This document shows, piece after piece, positions 16,259 to 24,536 of a DNA stretch of 64,000 nucleotides; position 1 is the first letter of the stretch; each line of letters opens with the position of its first letter. A program made the translations under genes and the position numbers. The stretch comes from Hahella chejuensis KCTC 2396 (GTDB taxonomy: Bacteria > Pseudomonadota > Gammaproteobacteria > Pseudomonadales > Oleiphilaceae): assembly GCF_000012985.1 (NCBI RefSeq), contig NC_007645.1, positions 4,238,581-4,302,580 of the forward strand. Direction: 5' to 3'. The notes below the pieces were generated by a model, which was not told where the DNA came from, did no database searches, and was given only the letters and a program-made list of their open reading frames with translations.

Positions 16259-17726
16259 CGCCAGAGCAATATTTTGCTGGCCGGGCGGGGAGATTCACGG
16301 TGTGTTGTATGGTGGTCCAGTTCCCCCAACCACCCGTGGGGGGGACATCCACTCCACCATACACTGGCGACCCGCCCTGCTTTTCGAACTGAATACGGCC
16401 ACCGCCACTGGGACTCGCCACCCTATAGGAAATAACATATTCCCCCGCCGCAGGAATATTGGCGCTGTAGGCCAACCACTCGCCGTCGCTAATCCAGCCT
16501 ACGTTGTAGCCCCCTCCCGAATCCGACGTCGCTTCAATATCCACGTCATCAGAGCGGTAAGCGCCCCCCTGGTTGCCGGCGGTCGTGTCGCTGAACTGCA
16601 GATAGTCCTCCGCTTGCAGCGTCAGCGGCCAGCCGCCTTCCCCCGGAAACGGCACGGTATGGATGCGATTGGCGGACATCGCCGCGGAACGTTCGCGCCA
16701 CAAGCGCGCCATATCCTGGGAGTGCGTCGTCCCGAGCACGTTGCCTTCATCATCCATCACCAGCGGCGAGGAGTAATAGCTCAGATCATTGCCGCATTGT
16801 GCGGTGCCTCGTCCCTGTCTGACGCTAAAGCCGTAGTTATAACCCGTATCGCCTTCGGATTTGCAGTGCATCCCGCCCACATTATGGCCGACTTCATGGC
16901 GGTACGCGCCGGGCCAGGGAGCGCCAATCACCACAATGTCTCCGGGCACATAGCCCCAGCCTCCGGCGCTTCCTGGCGCATCCGTCGGCCGTTGCACCAG
17001 CCCGATAAGATCCGGCGCGTAACGCGCAATATCGTCCTTAAACCACTCTTTGCCGTCCTGTAAGACAGAAGTCACCACCCCCGGGTTATGGGGCGACACG
17101 CCCACTCCCACCAAACGCAGATATACGCCCTCTACCTGGCTGTTATTGAGCGCTTCGTTCACTGTCTCCACGTACATCTGCGCTTCGGTGTTGATATTGC
17201 CCACATCCTGCGCCGCCTGTTCGGAAAAGCCGATGAAGACATCAATAACATATCGGCCTGAAGCGTCTTTCTCACCCACCGCTTCCTGGTTGAGACGCCC
17301 CATAAAACCCGTATCCAGGTTCTTCAGGATACGATCCTCCATTTTTGGCGGCTGAATACGCCGCCAGAAAACGTTTTCACTTTTATCCAAAGGTCTTTGC
17401 AAACGAAATTGACCGGAACCTGTTTCCAGATATCCCGACATTTCCTGCTTAGTGTGATCCAGAGTGATAATAAAGCTGCTGTAGTCCACGAAATCCGCCA
17501 GTGTGGGATCATCCACCTGCGCGCGAATTACTTCAACGCCATTCTCCAGCGACCGGGATTTAACGGTGTAATATAAAGTGCGCCCGTCATCAAGACGGAC
17601 TTCTCCGTGATCGTTTTGGGCGAATTGCAGGTACTCTTGATGAGCAGATGAGGACTGCCCGTGTACAGCCGCGCTGAACAGACATAAAGCGGCGAATGAC
17701 GACGTAAAAAACCTCTTCTTATGCAT
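16233..17726 (-). CDS. Secreted zinc metalloprotease (M12 reprolysin-like) with CBM6 domain, frameshifted near the end
   Basis: 497 aa as drawn. A signal peptide (FFTSSFAALCLFSAAVHG) is followed by a propeptide-like region, then a metalloprotease domain with the metzincin motif HEVGHNVGGMH (277-287), and from about residue 365 a CBM6 carbohydrate-binding domain (TLQAEDYLQFSDTTAGNQGG, VGWISDGEWLAYSANIPAAG). The last ~19 residues (ARPAKYCSGDEKRR...) are frameshift junk; the real protein should continue through the ricin-like repeats to 15809, about 640 aa in all. It probably degrades glycoproteins or matrix outside the cell. A perfect 18-nt palindrome of LacI-operator type lies about 150 nt upstream. 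Confidence 0.82.
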   Translation of the reverse strand: MHKKRFFTSSFAALCLFSAAVHGQSSSAHQEYLQFAQNDHGEVRLDDGRTLYYTVKSRSLENGVEVIRAQVDDPTLADFVDYSSFIITLDHTKQEMSGYLETGSGQFRLQRPLDKSENVFWRRIQPPKMEDRILKNLDTGFMGRLNQEAVGEKDASGRYVIDVFIGFSEQAAQDVGNINTEAQMYVETVNEALNNSQVEGVYLRLVGVGVSPHNPGVVTSVLQDGKEWFKDDIARYAPDLIGLVQRPTDAPGSAGGWGYVPGDIVVIGAPWPGAYRHEVGHNVGGMHCKSEGDTGYNYGFSVRQGRGTAQCGNDLSYYSSPLVMDDEGNVLGTTHSQDMARLWRERSAAMSANRIHTVPFPGEGGWPLTLQAEDYLQFSDTTAGNQGGAYRSDDVDIEATSDSGGGYNVGWISDGEWLAYSANIPAAGEYVISYRVASPSGGGRIQFEKQGGSPVYGGVDVPPTGGWGNWTTIQHTVNLPARPAKYCSGDEKRRLQP

Positions 17727-17872
17727 AGCGATATCCTTATTGTCTTGGTTGAGTTACAAGGCTCCACGCCGATGCGCCCTTCACTCCCTCAGGTTCGCCC
17801 GACGCGGCGGTATATGGCCTCAGCGTCGTTTTTATGCAGAACGCAACCCCAGTGTCGCGACAGCTTCACGCA

Positions 17873-17890
17873 ATTGAAAACGTTTTCAAT
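17873..17890. promoter_or_regulatory. LacI-family-type operator palindrome
   Basis: ATTGAAAACGTTTTCAAT is a perfect 18-nt palindrome with the central TGAAAACGTTTTCA that fits the LacI/GalR-type consensus TGNAANCGNTTNCA. It lies about 147 nt upstream of the metalloprotease start, in the 268-nt gap before that gene. No LacI-family regulator is encoded in the window. The family link is from the motif only. Confidence 0.5.
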
Positions 17891-17994
17891 ATTAATCCAA
17901 AAATGGGCGCGACTGTATAAAAATCGCGCCGCATTGTGTGAGTGTCAGCAAAAATCGATAAGTTGCGCGTTTACTCTTGAGGGGCGAGCAAGTG

Positions 17995-18441
17995 TCAATC
18001 CTTGCCGAACCACTCCACTTCTTCTTCATAAAGATATGAGGACAGCTCTTCAGCGGAGAGTCCTTTACGTTCTTTGAACAGTTCGACCTCTTTACGGCTC
18101 TGAGGACCGCCGCCAACGCGGATCAGACAATCGATGTAATCAATGAAAGCTTCAGATTCATCGCCAAAATCCAGGCCGACGAGAATCTGCTTATCACAAG
18201 GAAAAATGCCGCTACGCACCTTTAGCGCCCGTCTGGCGGATATGCCGACGGTGGTAATGCCCATGCGCACCGCCAGCTCGTATGCCAGCTTCGGTACGCC
18301 GGCGTTGGTGAGCCCGCTGACAATCTCCACCTGGTCCTTGTTCGTCTCCTTCACCCAGGACTTGATGGCGCGCTCCAGAATGGAGCTGGCCGCTTCCTGG
18401 TCAAACCAGCGCTTGCTGAATCCTACAACCCCGATTTTCAT
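17995..18441 (-). CDS. SLOG-like Rossmann-fold protein of unknown function
   Basis: 148 aa from the ATG at 18441 (MKIGVVGFSKRWFDQEAA), which has GGAG 9 nt upstream. The pattern GVVGFS, then VEIVSGLTNAGVPKLAYELA, ITTVGISARRA and IRVGGGPQSRKEVELFKE resembles the SLOG/LOG superfamily nucleotide-binding fold, where the GG(G)xxxxxE segment contacts ligand. Some SLOG proteins sense or produce nucleotide signals, but nothing here fixes the ligand. The first helix carries AIKSWVKE, very like AIESWVKE in the neighbouring protein at 18826, hinting at shared origin or partnership. The two genes diverge from a 384-nt gap. Confidence 0.55.
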   Translation of the reverse strand: MKIGVVGFSKRWFDQEAASSILERAIKSWVKETNKDQVEIVSGLTNAGVPKLAYELAVRMGITTVGISARRALKVRSGIFPCDKQILVGLDFGDESEAFIDYIDCLIRVGGGPQSRKEVELFKERKGLSAEELSSYLYEEEVEWFGKD

Positions 18442-18825
18442 TTTATTGTTCTCCACTGCTTATTCTGCTCAATGTTCGTCAATAGCCCTGCCAACTCGCT
18501 TTGCGAGGAGCTTCTGGAAAGGCCGCTCTTATAAGCTTCGAAACGGCATTTATTGTCGCGGGCCGCATTGTAGTGATCCTCAGACCAGGTTACAAAGGCA
18601 AAGTTGTATGCGGCGGCGCGGCGCAAAACCCGTAACTACAATAACTACAGCAACTACAATCATGGAATGTTAGAAAGTTAGGCCGCAGACGCTTACAATG
18701 TGCGCCCAAATCAATAGCCGGGGCTTTTTACATCCGACAGTGCGCCGATTTCACTCCGCACAGGGCGTATTCGGCTATCTTATTTCTTACAGACAAAGCA
18801 TTAGTAAAAGCAGAGGCGAGCGAGC
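18442..18825. other. 384-nt intergenic region with a 9-bp triple repeat
   Basis: Divergent spacer between the SLOG-like gene and the gene at 18826. It contains three tandem 9-mers at 18634-18660 (AACTACAAT, AACTACAGC, AACTACAAT). No convincing gene is seen; a minus-strand 62-codon frame across 18438-18626 lacks any start signal. Promoters for both flanking genes are expected here but I cannot place them. Confidence 0.6.
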
Positions 18826-19206
18826 ATGTTGTTATACATCTACGTCGATGGAACAGACTTGGAAGATATTGCCGGAGATGTTTCTTCAGCAATTGAAAGT
18901 TGGGTAAAAGAATCCGCTCTGGACCTCACGTTTGTCGATAACCGTCAAGCCGAGCCGGAAGCCTCTGAAGACGTGGACCTGGATGATCCTTCGGACTGGC
19001 GCATTGGCGTCAACCTGAGCATCCGCAACAAGAAACAGCTTAAAGAACCGCTGGAAGGCCTTTATAAAATCGCCAAGCGCCTTAAATGTGAGTTTGTCAT
19101 CGGCATCATTGATGAGAAAACCGGTGAACAGGAAGATGTGTGTTACTTCGGTTTTGAAGAAGGCCAGCCGGATATGTTTGAGGTGGGGAATTACTTGGGA
19201 ATTTAA
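18826..19206 (+). CDS. Conserved-looking hypothetical protein, 126 aa
   Basis: Not recognised. The protein starts MLLYIYVDGTDLEDIAGDV with a GAGGCGAGCG purine stretch before the ATG. It is acidic (about 25 Asp and Glu) and shows alternating beta and alpha pattern: LLYIYVDG, SSAIESWVKESAL, DWRIGVNLSI, ALxxLYKIAKRLKCEFVIGI. There is no signal peptide or membrane segment. The helix AIESWVKE is nearly the same as AIKSWVKE in the divergent SLOG-like gene at 17995, so both may descend from one module or act together. Its end overlaps the convergent Nmad3 fragment by 4 nt. Confidence 0.65.
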   Translation: MLLYIYVDGTDLEDIAGDVSSAIESWVKESALDLTFVDNRQAEPEASEDVDLDDPSDWRIGVNLSIRNKKQLKEPLEGLYKIAKRLKCEFVIGIIDEKTGEQEDVCYFGFEEGQPDMFEVGNYLGI

Positions 19207-19505
19207 TTATCCAGAGTAGAAAGCCAGTACACTTCGCTCATATTTGAAGCGCCCTCTTTTCGGGTCATATACGTGGCGCATAAGTCCGGGTCTATGTGAA
19301 CCGTCGTCGCAGCGTTGATTCCGCCATTTGTGAGGTCTTCAAGAATGCCGCCGATATCGACGCCCTCAATATTGAGCATGCCGAGCTTCTGATACTTAGC
19401 GCCCGCTGGGATCGGTAGTGAAATCATGCGGCCATCAGGCATGATCAGGCTAGGCGTTCCTCCAGCGGATGAGTCGAATCCCTTTCTGCTCAGTATCAGT
19501 CGCAT
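19203..19505 (-). pseudogene. Truncated Nmad3 (nucleotide modification associated domain 3) gene
   Basis: 100 aa. The start LILSRKGFDSSAGGTPSLIM followed by PDGRMISLPIP is the signature opening of Nmad3 proteins, and LTNGGINAATTVHIDPDL matches the next conserved stretch. Full-length members are roughly twice as long; here the frame ends in an unrelated tail (EVYWLSTLDN). I read it as a 3'-truncated remnant. Nmad proteins are associated with hypermodified DNA bases in phages and defence-type loci. No Shine-Dalgarno is obvious before the ATG at 19505. A full 150-bp repeat lies 46 nt upstream, but the damage is at the other end, next to the 18826 gene. Confidence 0.6.
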
Positions 19506-19551
19506 CTGGCCAACCCATTCGGTAGTTATGACGCACGTCTCTACACATGAG

Positions 19552-19701
19552 TTATTAATATGGCAATGATATTGGCATGTTAATGATCAGGCGCATGGAT
19601 GCGCCTGCGCGGCGGCAAGCCGCGGGAGACAGGGCCTGACATGCGCAGGCCCTGTCGTTGCAGACAAATAGAAGGAAGCTATTTGTCTGCCTGGTTAATA
19701 A
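19552..19701 (+). repeat. Full copy of the ~150-bp hairpin repeat element
   Basis: Begins TTATTAATATGGCAATG and ends GCCTGGTTAATAA. All five hairpins are recognisable, including ACAGGGCCTG with its partner CAGGCCCTGT and GCAGACAAATAG/CTATTTGTCTGC. It occupies half of the 296-nt gap between the Nmad3 fragment and carbonic anhydrase. Confidence 0.93.
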
Positions 19702-19801
19702 AAGAGTTGATGAGTGAGGGGTGTATGCAAGCAATCTATTCAAAACCGAAATACCACATGTACACGCCCCACTACGCTGTATGCCCGATGCGACAGACGG
19801 G

Positions 19802-20461
19802 TTAAACCGCGTGAGACAACTTCCCAGGAATCGCCCGCGCTTCAGGATGTTCCGCCAGCGGCACGAATGCATGTCTGGAGCCGTCGTAAGCGTCAATGCC
19901 GCCTGACTCGATGTCATAGAACCACCCGTGCATGGTGAGGCGGCCTTCTTGTAGCGCCAGGCGCACAGACGGATGCGTCTGTAAATTCGCCAGCTGGGCG
20001 ATGACATTCTCTCGCACCATATCTTCAATCTTCGCCCGTTCGCTGGCGTGCTTACGCGCCTGATTCACCACCTTGGCGGAGTCTGCATAGCGCAACCAGT
20101 GAGCCACTGCCGGCATGTGATCAATGCATTGGCAAGTGGCGACGGCGGTCATAGCGCCGCAGTTGGAGTGTCCACACACAACGATGTCGGCTACCCGCAA
20201 CGCCGCTACGGCGTATTCCACCGACGCCGACACCCCGCCGGGCTCCGGCCCATACGGAGGCACAATGTTGCCCGCATTACGGATGACGAAGAGATCCCCT
20301 GGCTCTCTCTGAGTGACCAGTTCCGGAACCAGACGGCTGTCGGAACAGGAAATAAACAGAGTGCGCGGCTGCTGCTGATTGGCGAGGTCTTTGAATAACT
20401 CCTTACGCTCAGGAAATGCTTCGCGCTGGAACTTCAGAAAGCCTTCGATGATATCTTTCAC
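19802..20461 (-). CDS. Beta-class carbonic anhydrase
   Basis: 219 aa from the GTG at 20461, which is 7 nt after AGGAG and gives the usual opening (M)[19 protein letters not shown]; the ATG six codons earlier is less likely. Zinc ligands are clear: [12 protein letters not shown] (C39, D41) and [11 protein letters not shown] (H98, C101). The enzyme interconverts CO2 and bicarbonate in the cytoplasm and is close to the CynT/Can group. It starts just downstream of a hairpin-repeat fragment (20495-20524) and the response regulator gene, so it may be read through from that operon, but the repeat fragment could separate them. Confidence 0.93.
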   Translation of the reverse strand: MKDIIEGFLKFQREAFPERKELFKDLANQQQPRTLFISCSDSRLVPELVTQREPGDLFVIRNAGNIVPPYGPEPGGVSASVEYAVAALRVADIVVCGHSNCGAMTAVATCQCIDHMPAVAHWLRYADSAKVVNQARKHASERAKIEDMVRENVIAQLANLQTHPSVRLALQEGRLTMHGWFYDIESGGIDAYDGSRHAFVPLAEHPEARAIPGKLSHAV

Positions 20462-20494
20462 TACGGGTCTCCTAATCAACTCTATGGCTTGTTT

Positions 20495-20524
20495 AAGGAA
20501 GCTATTTGGCTGCCTGATTAATAA
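20495..20524 (+). repeat. 30-bp end fragment of the hairpin repeat
   Basis: AAGGAAGCTATTTGGCTGCC followed by TGATTAATAA, the B-end of the element only. It shares the CTATTTGGC variant with the partial copy at 21392-21490. The two fragments lie in opposite orientation on either side of the rstA-like gene, with their B-ends facing it. Confidence 0.75.
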
Positions 20525-20536
20525 GCGGCTCGGCGT

Positions 20537-21256
20537 TCAGTCCCAACTATCCGGCACAAATAAATACCCCTGCCCTCGCACTGTAATGATCCGGGTTGAT
20601 AAAGACGCGTTATCACCCAGCTTCTTACGCAGGGTTGCAATTTTACCGTCTATGGTGCGATCCAGCCCGTCATAATCCAGACCTCTCAGGTTCTTGTACA
20701 GGTAGTCGCGGGACACCACTTCCTCGGCATGGCTGGCAAGGAGCCATAACACATCAAACTCCCCGGTGGTCAGTGCAACGGATTCACCGCCGAAGGTCGC
20801 GGCGCGCTTCGGCAGATGCAGGACCAGCCGCCCAAATGTCATTGTATTGCCGCTACTAAGGTGCGAACGCTCGTGAGGCTCTACGGCGCCTGAGATTTCT
20901 GACCTTCTCAGCAGCATGCGAAGTCGCGCCAGCAACACCCGAGCCTGGATAGGCTTGACTACAAAATCGTCTGCGCCTAACTCCACGCCAGCGACGTGAT
21001 CCATGTCGTCTTCACTGGCGGTCAGAAATAAAATGCGTCCATGGTAATGCGCGCGAATCTCACGACAGATGGTCAGGCCGTCCTTCCCCGGCAACATCAA
21101 GTCGAGAATGACAATTTCAGGCTGGGAGGCAAGGATAGCGTCCACCGCCAATCCGCCGTCGCAAACCACTTCCGTTTCGAAACCGTTTTGCTGCAAATAT
21201 TTACAGATAAGCGATGATAATTTTTCATCATCCTCTACGAGGAGAACTCGGGGCAT
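20537..21256 (-). CDS. OmpR-family response regulator (RstA-like)
   Basis: 239 aa. The receiver domain has the acidic pair in VLLVEDDEKLSS, phospho-acceptor D52 in VILDLMLPGKDG, and the Lys in DDFVVKPIQARVLLARL. A winged-helix DNA-binding domain follows (VALTTGEFDVLWLLASHAEE, LRGLDYDGLDRTIDGKIATL, VRGQGYLFVPDSW). The RGLDYDGLDRTIDGKI segment is typical of RstA. Its cognate kinase is upstream at 21454, separated by 197 nt that contain a repeat insertion, so the operon link may be weakened. Confidence 0.88.
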   Translation of the reverse strand: MPRVLLVEDDEKLSSLICKYLQQNGFETEVVCDGGLAVDAILASQPEIVILDLMLPGKDGLTICREIRAHYHGRILFLTASEDDMDHVAGVELGADDFVVKPIQARVLLARLRMLLRRSEISGAVEPHERSHLSSGNTMTFGRLVLHLPKRAATFGGESVALTTGEFDVLWLLASHAEEVVSRDYLYKNLRGLDYDGLDRTIDGKIATLRKKLGDNASLSTRIITVRGQGYLFVPDSWD

Positions 21257-21391
21257 CTGGTTGGCTCTGAATTGAATATCGACGATGCCTTAAGTGGCGT
21301 CAAAGAGTCGTATTCTAACCATAGCCTCTCTCACCATCCAGGCGAACGCCTATTTATTCTCCCCCACTGTTATTCTCCTGTGCGCTCCCAA

Positions 21392-21490
21392 TTATTAATC
21401 AGACAGCCAAATAGCTTCCTTCTATTTGGCTGCAACGCCAGGGCCTGCGCGTGTCAGGCCCTGTCTCCAGCGGCTCGCCGCCGCGCAGGC
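21392..21490 (-). repeat. Partial hairpin repeat overlapping the 3' end of the kinase gene
   Basis: Starts TTATTAATCAGACAGCCAAA and includes the CAGCCAAATAG/CTATTTGGCTG hairpin (compensatory change in both arms), the CAGGGCCTG/CAGGCCCTG hairpin and the CGGC/GCCG stem, then fades into kinase coding sequence after GCGCAGGC. It supplies the last ~10 codons and the stop of the histidine kinase. Confidence 0.88.
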
Positions 21491-22773
21491 CATGAGAATA
21501 TCAGACGTGCGCCGCCAATCGGCGCGCGCTCGACTCGCACTTCCCCTTCGTGCCAGTGAGCGATTTTCTCGACGATAGCCAGCCCCAAACCATGCCCGCC
21601 AGTGGCGCGGGTGCGGCTGTCGTCAAGTCGACGAAACGGCTCAAACACCCGCTCCCGATCCGCGTCAGAAATGCCGGGGCCGTCGTCGTCTACGATGATG
21701 GAGCAGTCGTCCCCGCTTACTGCAACGTGCAGTTGAATCTGCGAAGTCGCATATTTCTGGGCGTTGGTAATCAGATTACCGACAGCTCTCTCCAGATGCC
21801 TGGGATCAAAAGGGAGAAGGTCTTTGTCTGGCGACAATCGGCTCCAGTCAGGGTCGTAATGAAGCTGGACCTTATTGTCGAAATAACAGTTTTTAATAGC
21901 GGCCATAAGGCTCTCGTGCAGCGAGTGACGGGACATTTCCATAGATGCGGGCTCCCGATCAAAACGCGCGTAGCTGAGCAGCTCCTCCACCAACTCCCCC
22001 AATTGATTCACGTCATCGGAAATACCGTACACCAGCTCTTTGCGTTCCTCGGCGTCTTCCTCACCATTGAGCATATCAAGTTGAAACCGGATTCTGGCGA
22101 TCGGCGTTCGCAGCTCATGCGCCACCGCGTTGGTCAAACTCTTGTGTCCTTCCACCAGTTTTTCGATTTTACGGGCCATAAGATTAAACGTTTTATTTAA
22201 TCGGCCCACAGCATGACGACCTTTTTCCGACACCCTGACGGCGAATGTCCCTTCCCCCAGTTTCATTGCCGCCGACTCCAGGCGCTTGAGTTTGATTTGC
22301 AAGCCCACTGTCCACAGCAACACCAGTATCGCCAGCACCGCAAACAGTGCTTTTTCATATATGGCTACGGCCTGCATCAGAGGTTCGTAGGTATGCATGG
22401 GGCCAAAACGCGCAATCAGGTCGGCGCCGGAAAGTTTGAAATAGAGAACGTCGTCAAAAGCGTCTTCTACATAGGCGCGGCCGCCGCGCAATCTGCTCAC
22501 TTGATCCGCCGTCAACTCAAACGCATTTATATCGCCTATCTCAACTGGGACATTGGATGTTTCGGGGTAACTTGCAACGATTCGCTGAAACGTCTGCGCA
22601 TCCACTCGCTGATGCAATGCATCCAGCAAATAAAACAGTCCCCGATAATCATTGGTTTTATCCAGGGCCACCCAGTCTTGCACATATTTCTGGGAGCCAT
22701 ACTCGCCGACGTACTGATACGCCAAAACGCCAACAATCAAAGTCATGTAGAAGCTAATAAATAATCTGGCCAT
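21454..22773 (-). CDS. Sensor histidine kinase (RstB-like), C-terminus from a repeat
   Basis: 439 aa from the ATG at 22773 (MARLFISFYMTLIVG, as in RstB; a GTG four codons earlier is possible). Two membrane helices (about 5-22 and 142-160) bracket a periplasmic sensor of ~120 aa. A HAMP-like linker leads to the H-box NAVAHELRTPIARIR (phospho-His about 219), N-box ERAVGNLITNAQKY, G1 VDDDGPGISD and G2 GGHGLGLAIV. The protein ends FSWPARRRAAGDRA; the last ~10 residues and TGA come from the inserted repeat. The catalytic core is complete, so it is probably still active. It pairs with the RstA-like regulator downstream. Confidence 0.88.
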   Translation of the reverse strand: MARLFISFYMTLIVGVLAYQYVGEYGSQKYVQDWVALDKTNDYRGLFYLLDALHQRVDAQTFQRIVASYPETSNVPVEIGDINAFELTADQVSRLRGGRAYVEDAFDDVLYFKLSGADLIARFGPMHTYEPLMQAVAIYEKALFAVLAILVLLWTVGLQIKLKRLESAAMKLGEGTFAVRVSEKGRHAVGRLNKTFNLMARKIEKLVEGHKSLTNAVAHELRTPIARIRFQLDMLNGEEDAEERKELVYGISDDVNQLGELVEELLSYARFDREPASMEMSRHSLHESLMAAIKNCYFDNKVQLHYDPDWSRLSPDKDLLPFDPRHLERAVGNLITNAQKYATSQIQLHVAVSGDDCSIIVDDDGPGISDADRERVFEPFRRLDDSRTRATGGHGLGLAIVEKIAHWHEGEVRVERAPIGGARLIFSWPARRRAAGDRA

Positions 22774-22976
22774 GGATGAAAACACGCGGGGCTGGTCATA
22801 ATCCTCGCTATCCTAATGGGCCCCACAAACAGAACCAACACAACTTTGTGCGGAATTGTCTGGAAATGTCTTTTTCGCGCCACACAAGCGGACAATTCGG
22901 CGCAAACTCTATAAAGAATTTCTTCAGAGAGATCATGATAATTCCCTTCAAGTTCACATCACTTGAGGAGAATATT

Positions 22977-24506
22977 GTGAAAATTGAACTCCCTAAAATA
23001 AAACCCCAACGCCTGCCGATGCCCCGGCTCGCCGGCGTGACCTTGATGGCGGCGCTGGTTACAGCGTGCAATGATAACGGCTCATCCAATACGCCCGACA
23101 AAGAGTCCAAAATAATACCCGCCTCTGAATTGACCGGAGTGTGGGAGCAGCGGGGATATGGGCAGATTATCGAGTTTGGCGACAGTACCGTGACTGTATA
23201 TCAAAGCAATCGCGACAATTGCCTCCTCACCGCCGAACTGCCTCTCGCCATGGCCGATCAGCTGTTGAAAGAGGTATCTCTCAGCGGTGACGGCCAACGC
23301 TTTGACACCCTGCCGCAACGTATCCCCACGGATACGCATCCCTATACGCGTCACAAGCTGCCCCAACTTCCCGAAAGTTGCCGTGATGGCTTACAGGCGC
23401 CCACCACCGACTACCAAGCCAACTATGAGGTGTTCTGGCACACCTTTAATGACTACTACGCATTTTTCGACCTACGAGGCGTGAACTGGGCGCAAACCAA
23501 TGAAAACAGTCGCAGCAAGCTGTCTGAGGTGAATGACGATCAGGCGCTTTTTAATCTGTTCAAGGAAATGCTGTCTTCCCTGGACGACGGACATATCAAC
23601 CTGATTAAAGAGGACGAGGAATTTTCTCCCGAAGAGTCACCGGCTTGGGTGCGCCGTCTTTACGCTTACTTCAATGAGCAGAATTCCGACGAAACGTTAA
23701 GGGAAGATTTCGAGGCTCAGAGTGAGTATGACGATTTCAGCGCTTTCTACGAGTCTCGCCTCTTGGCGTTCTATAACGAAATCAATGACAAGAACACCCA
23801 GAATCTGATTGATTATCTGAATGAGGTCGACTGCATCGCCAACGACCAGATTTGCTATGGCTTGATTGACCTCGACGCCACAGGAAAAAGTGTTGGCTAT
23901 TTACTCATTGAGTCTATGTTGGGTTATGGAGAAGATGAGGACGCGCCATTTGAAACGCATTTTCAGGCTCTTCAAGCGGCTTTGGATAACGCCATCAACG
24001 CCCTGTACAACACTGACGCATTGATCATCGATGTCCGTCGCAATAACGGTGGTTACGATAGCAGTGCGATGGAAATCGCCGGCCGCTTCACTCAGCAACG
24101 TCAACTCGCTTTCAGTAAAAAAGCGCATTATCCAAACGGTTACGCTAACTCCCACGAAGTCTTTCTCGCCCCTACCGGCGCCCTGCAATACACCAAGCCG
24201 ATTTACCTGCTCGTCAGCGGGTCTACCTACAGCGGCGCGGAAATATTTTCTCTTACGATGCGCAGCCTGCCCCATGTCGTCCTGGTTGGAGAGCCCACTG
24301 GCGGCATCCTTTCAGACAGCCTGGACTTCCAACTCCCGAACGGCTGGGAATTTTCCCTTTCCAACGAAGTTTACTCATCTCCCCAAGGAGAAGTATTCGA
24401 ATATAGCGGCGTCCCTCCCCAATATGAGGCGCTCTATATGCAACCGGAAGACGTGTACGCCGGAAAAGACAGCGGAATAGAGAAAGCATTGAGCTTGTTG
24501 GAGTGA
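22977..24506 (+). CDS. S41-family tail-specific peptidase, lipoprotein
   Basis: 509 aa from the GTG at 22977, 8 nt after GAGGAG. A signal sequence ends in the lipobox LVTAC (Cys 31), so it is anchored to a membrane, probably the outer one. The S41 core is at the C-terminal side: DALIIDVRRNNGGYDSSAME, then VSGSTYSGAEIFSLTMR with the probable nucleophile Ser, and GEPTGGILSDSL. A tricorn-like N-terminal region holds FWHTFNDYYAFFDLRGVNW, and MLSSLDDGHINL is the usual pre-catalytic segment. No PDZ domain is obvious. It diverges from the kinase gene across 200 nt. Confidence 0.85.
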   Translation: MKIELPKIKPQRLPMPRLAGVTLMAALVTACNDNGSSNTPDKESKIIPASELTGVWEQRGYGQIIEFGDSTVTVYQSNRDNCLLTAELPLAMADQLLKEVSLSGDGQRFDTLPQRIPTDTHPYTRHKLPQLPESCRDGLQAPTTDYQANYEVFWHTFNDYYAFFDLRGVNWAQTNENSRSKLSEVNDDQALFNLFKEMLSSLDDGHINLIKEDEEFSPEESPAWVRRLYAYFNEQNSDETLREDFEAQSEYDDFSAFYESRLLAFYNEINDKNTQNLIDYLNEVDCIANDQICYGLIDLDATGKSVGYLLIESMLGYGEDEDAPFETHFQALQAALDNAINALYNTDALIIDVRRNNGGYDSSAMEIAGRFTQQRQLAFSKKAHYPNGYANSHEVFLAPTGALQYTKPIYLLVSGSTYSGAEIFSLTMRSLPHVVLVGEPTGGILSDSLDFQLPNGWEFSLSNEVYSSPQGEVFEYSGVPPQYEALYMQPEDVYAGKDSGIEKALSLLE

Positions 24507-24536
24507 TGTAAAGGACTCAGCAGGGAAGCTGACTGT

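Noticed and set aside
16209-17063. 284-codon plus-strand ORF
   Set aside because: Antisense to the metalloprotease gene, whose motif HEVGHNVGGMH is on the other strand.
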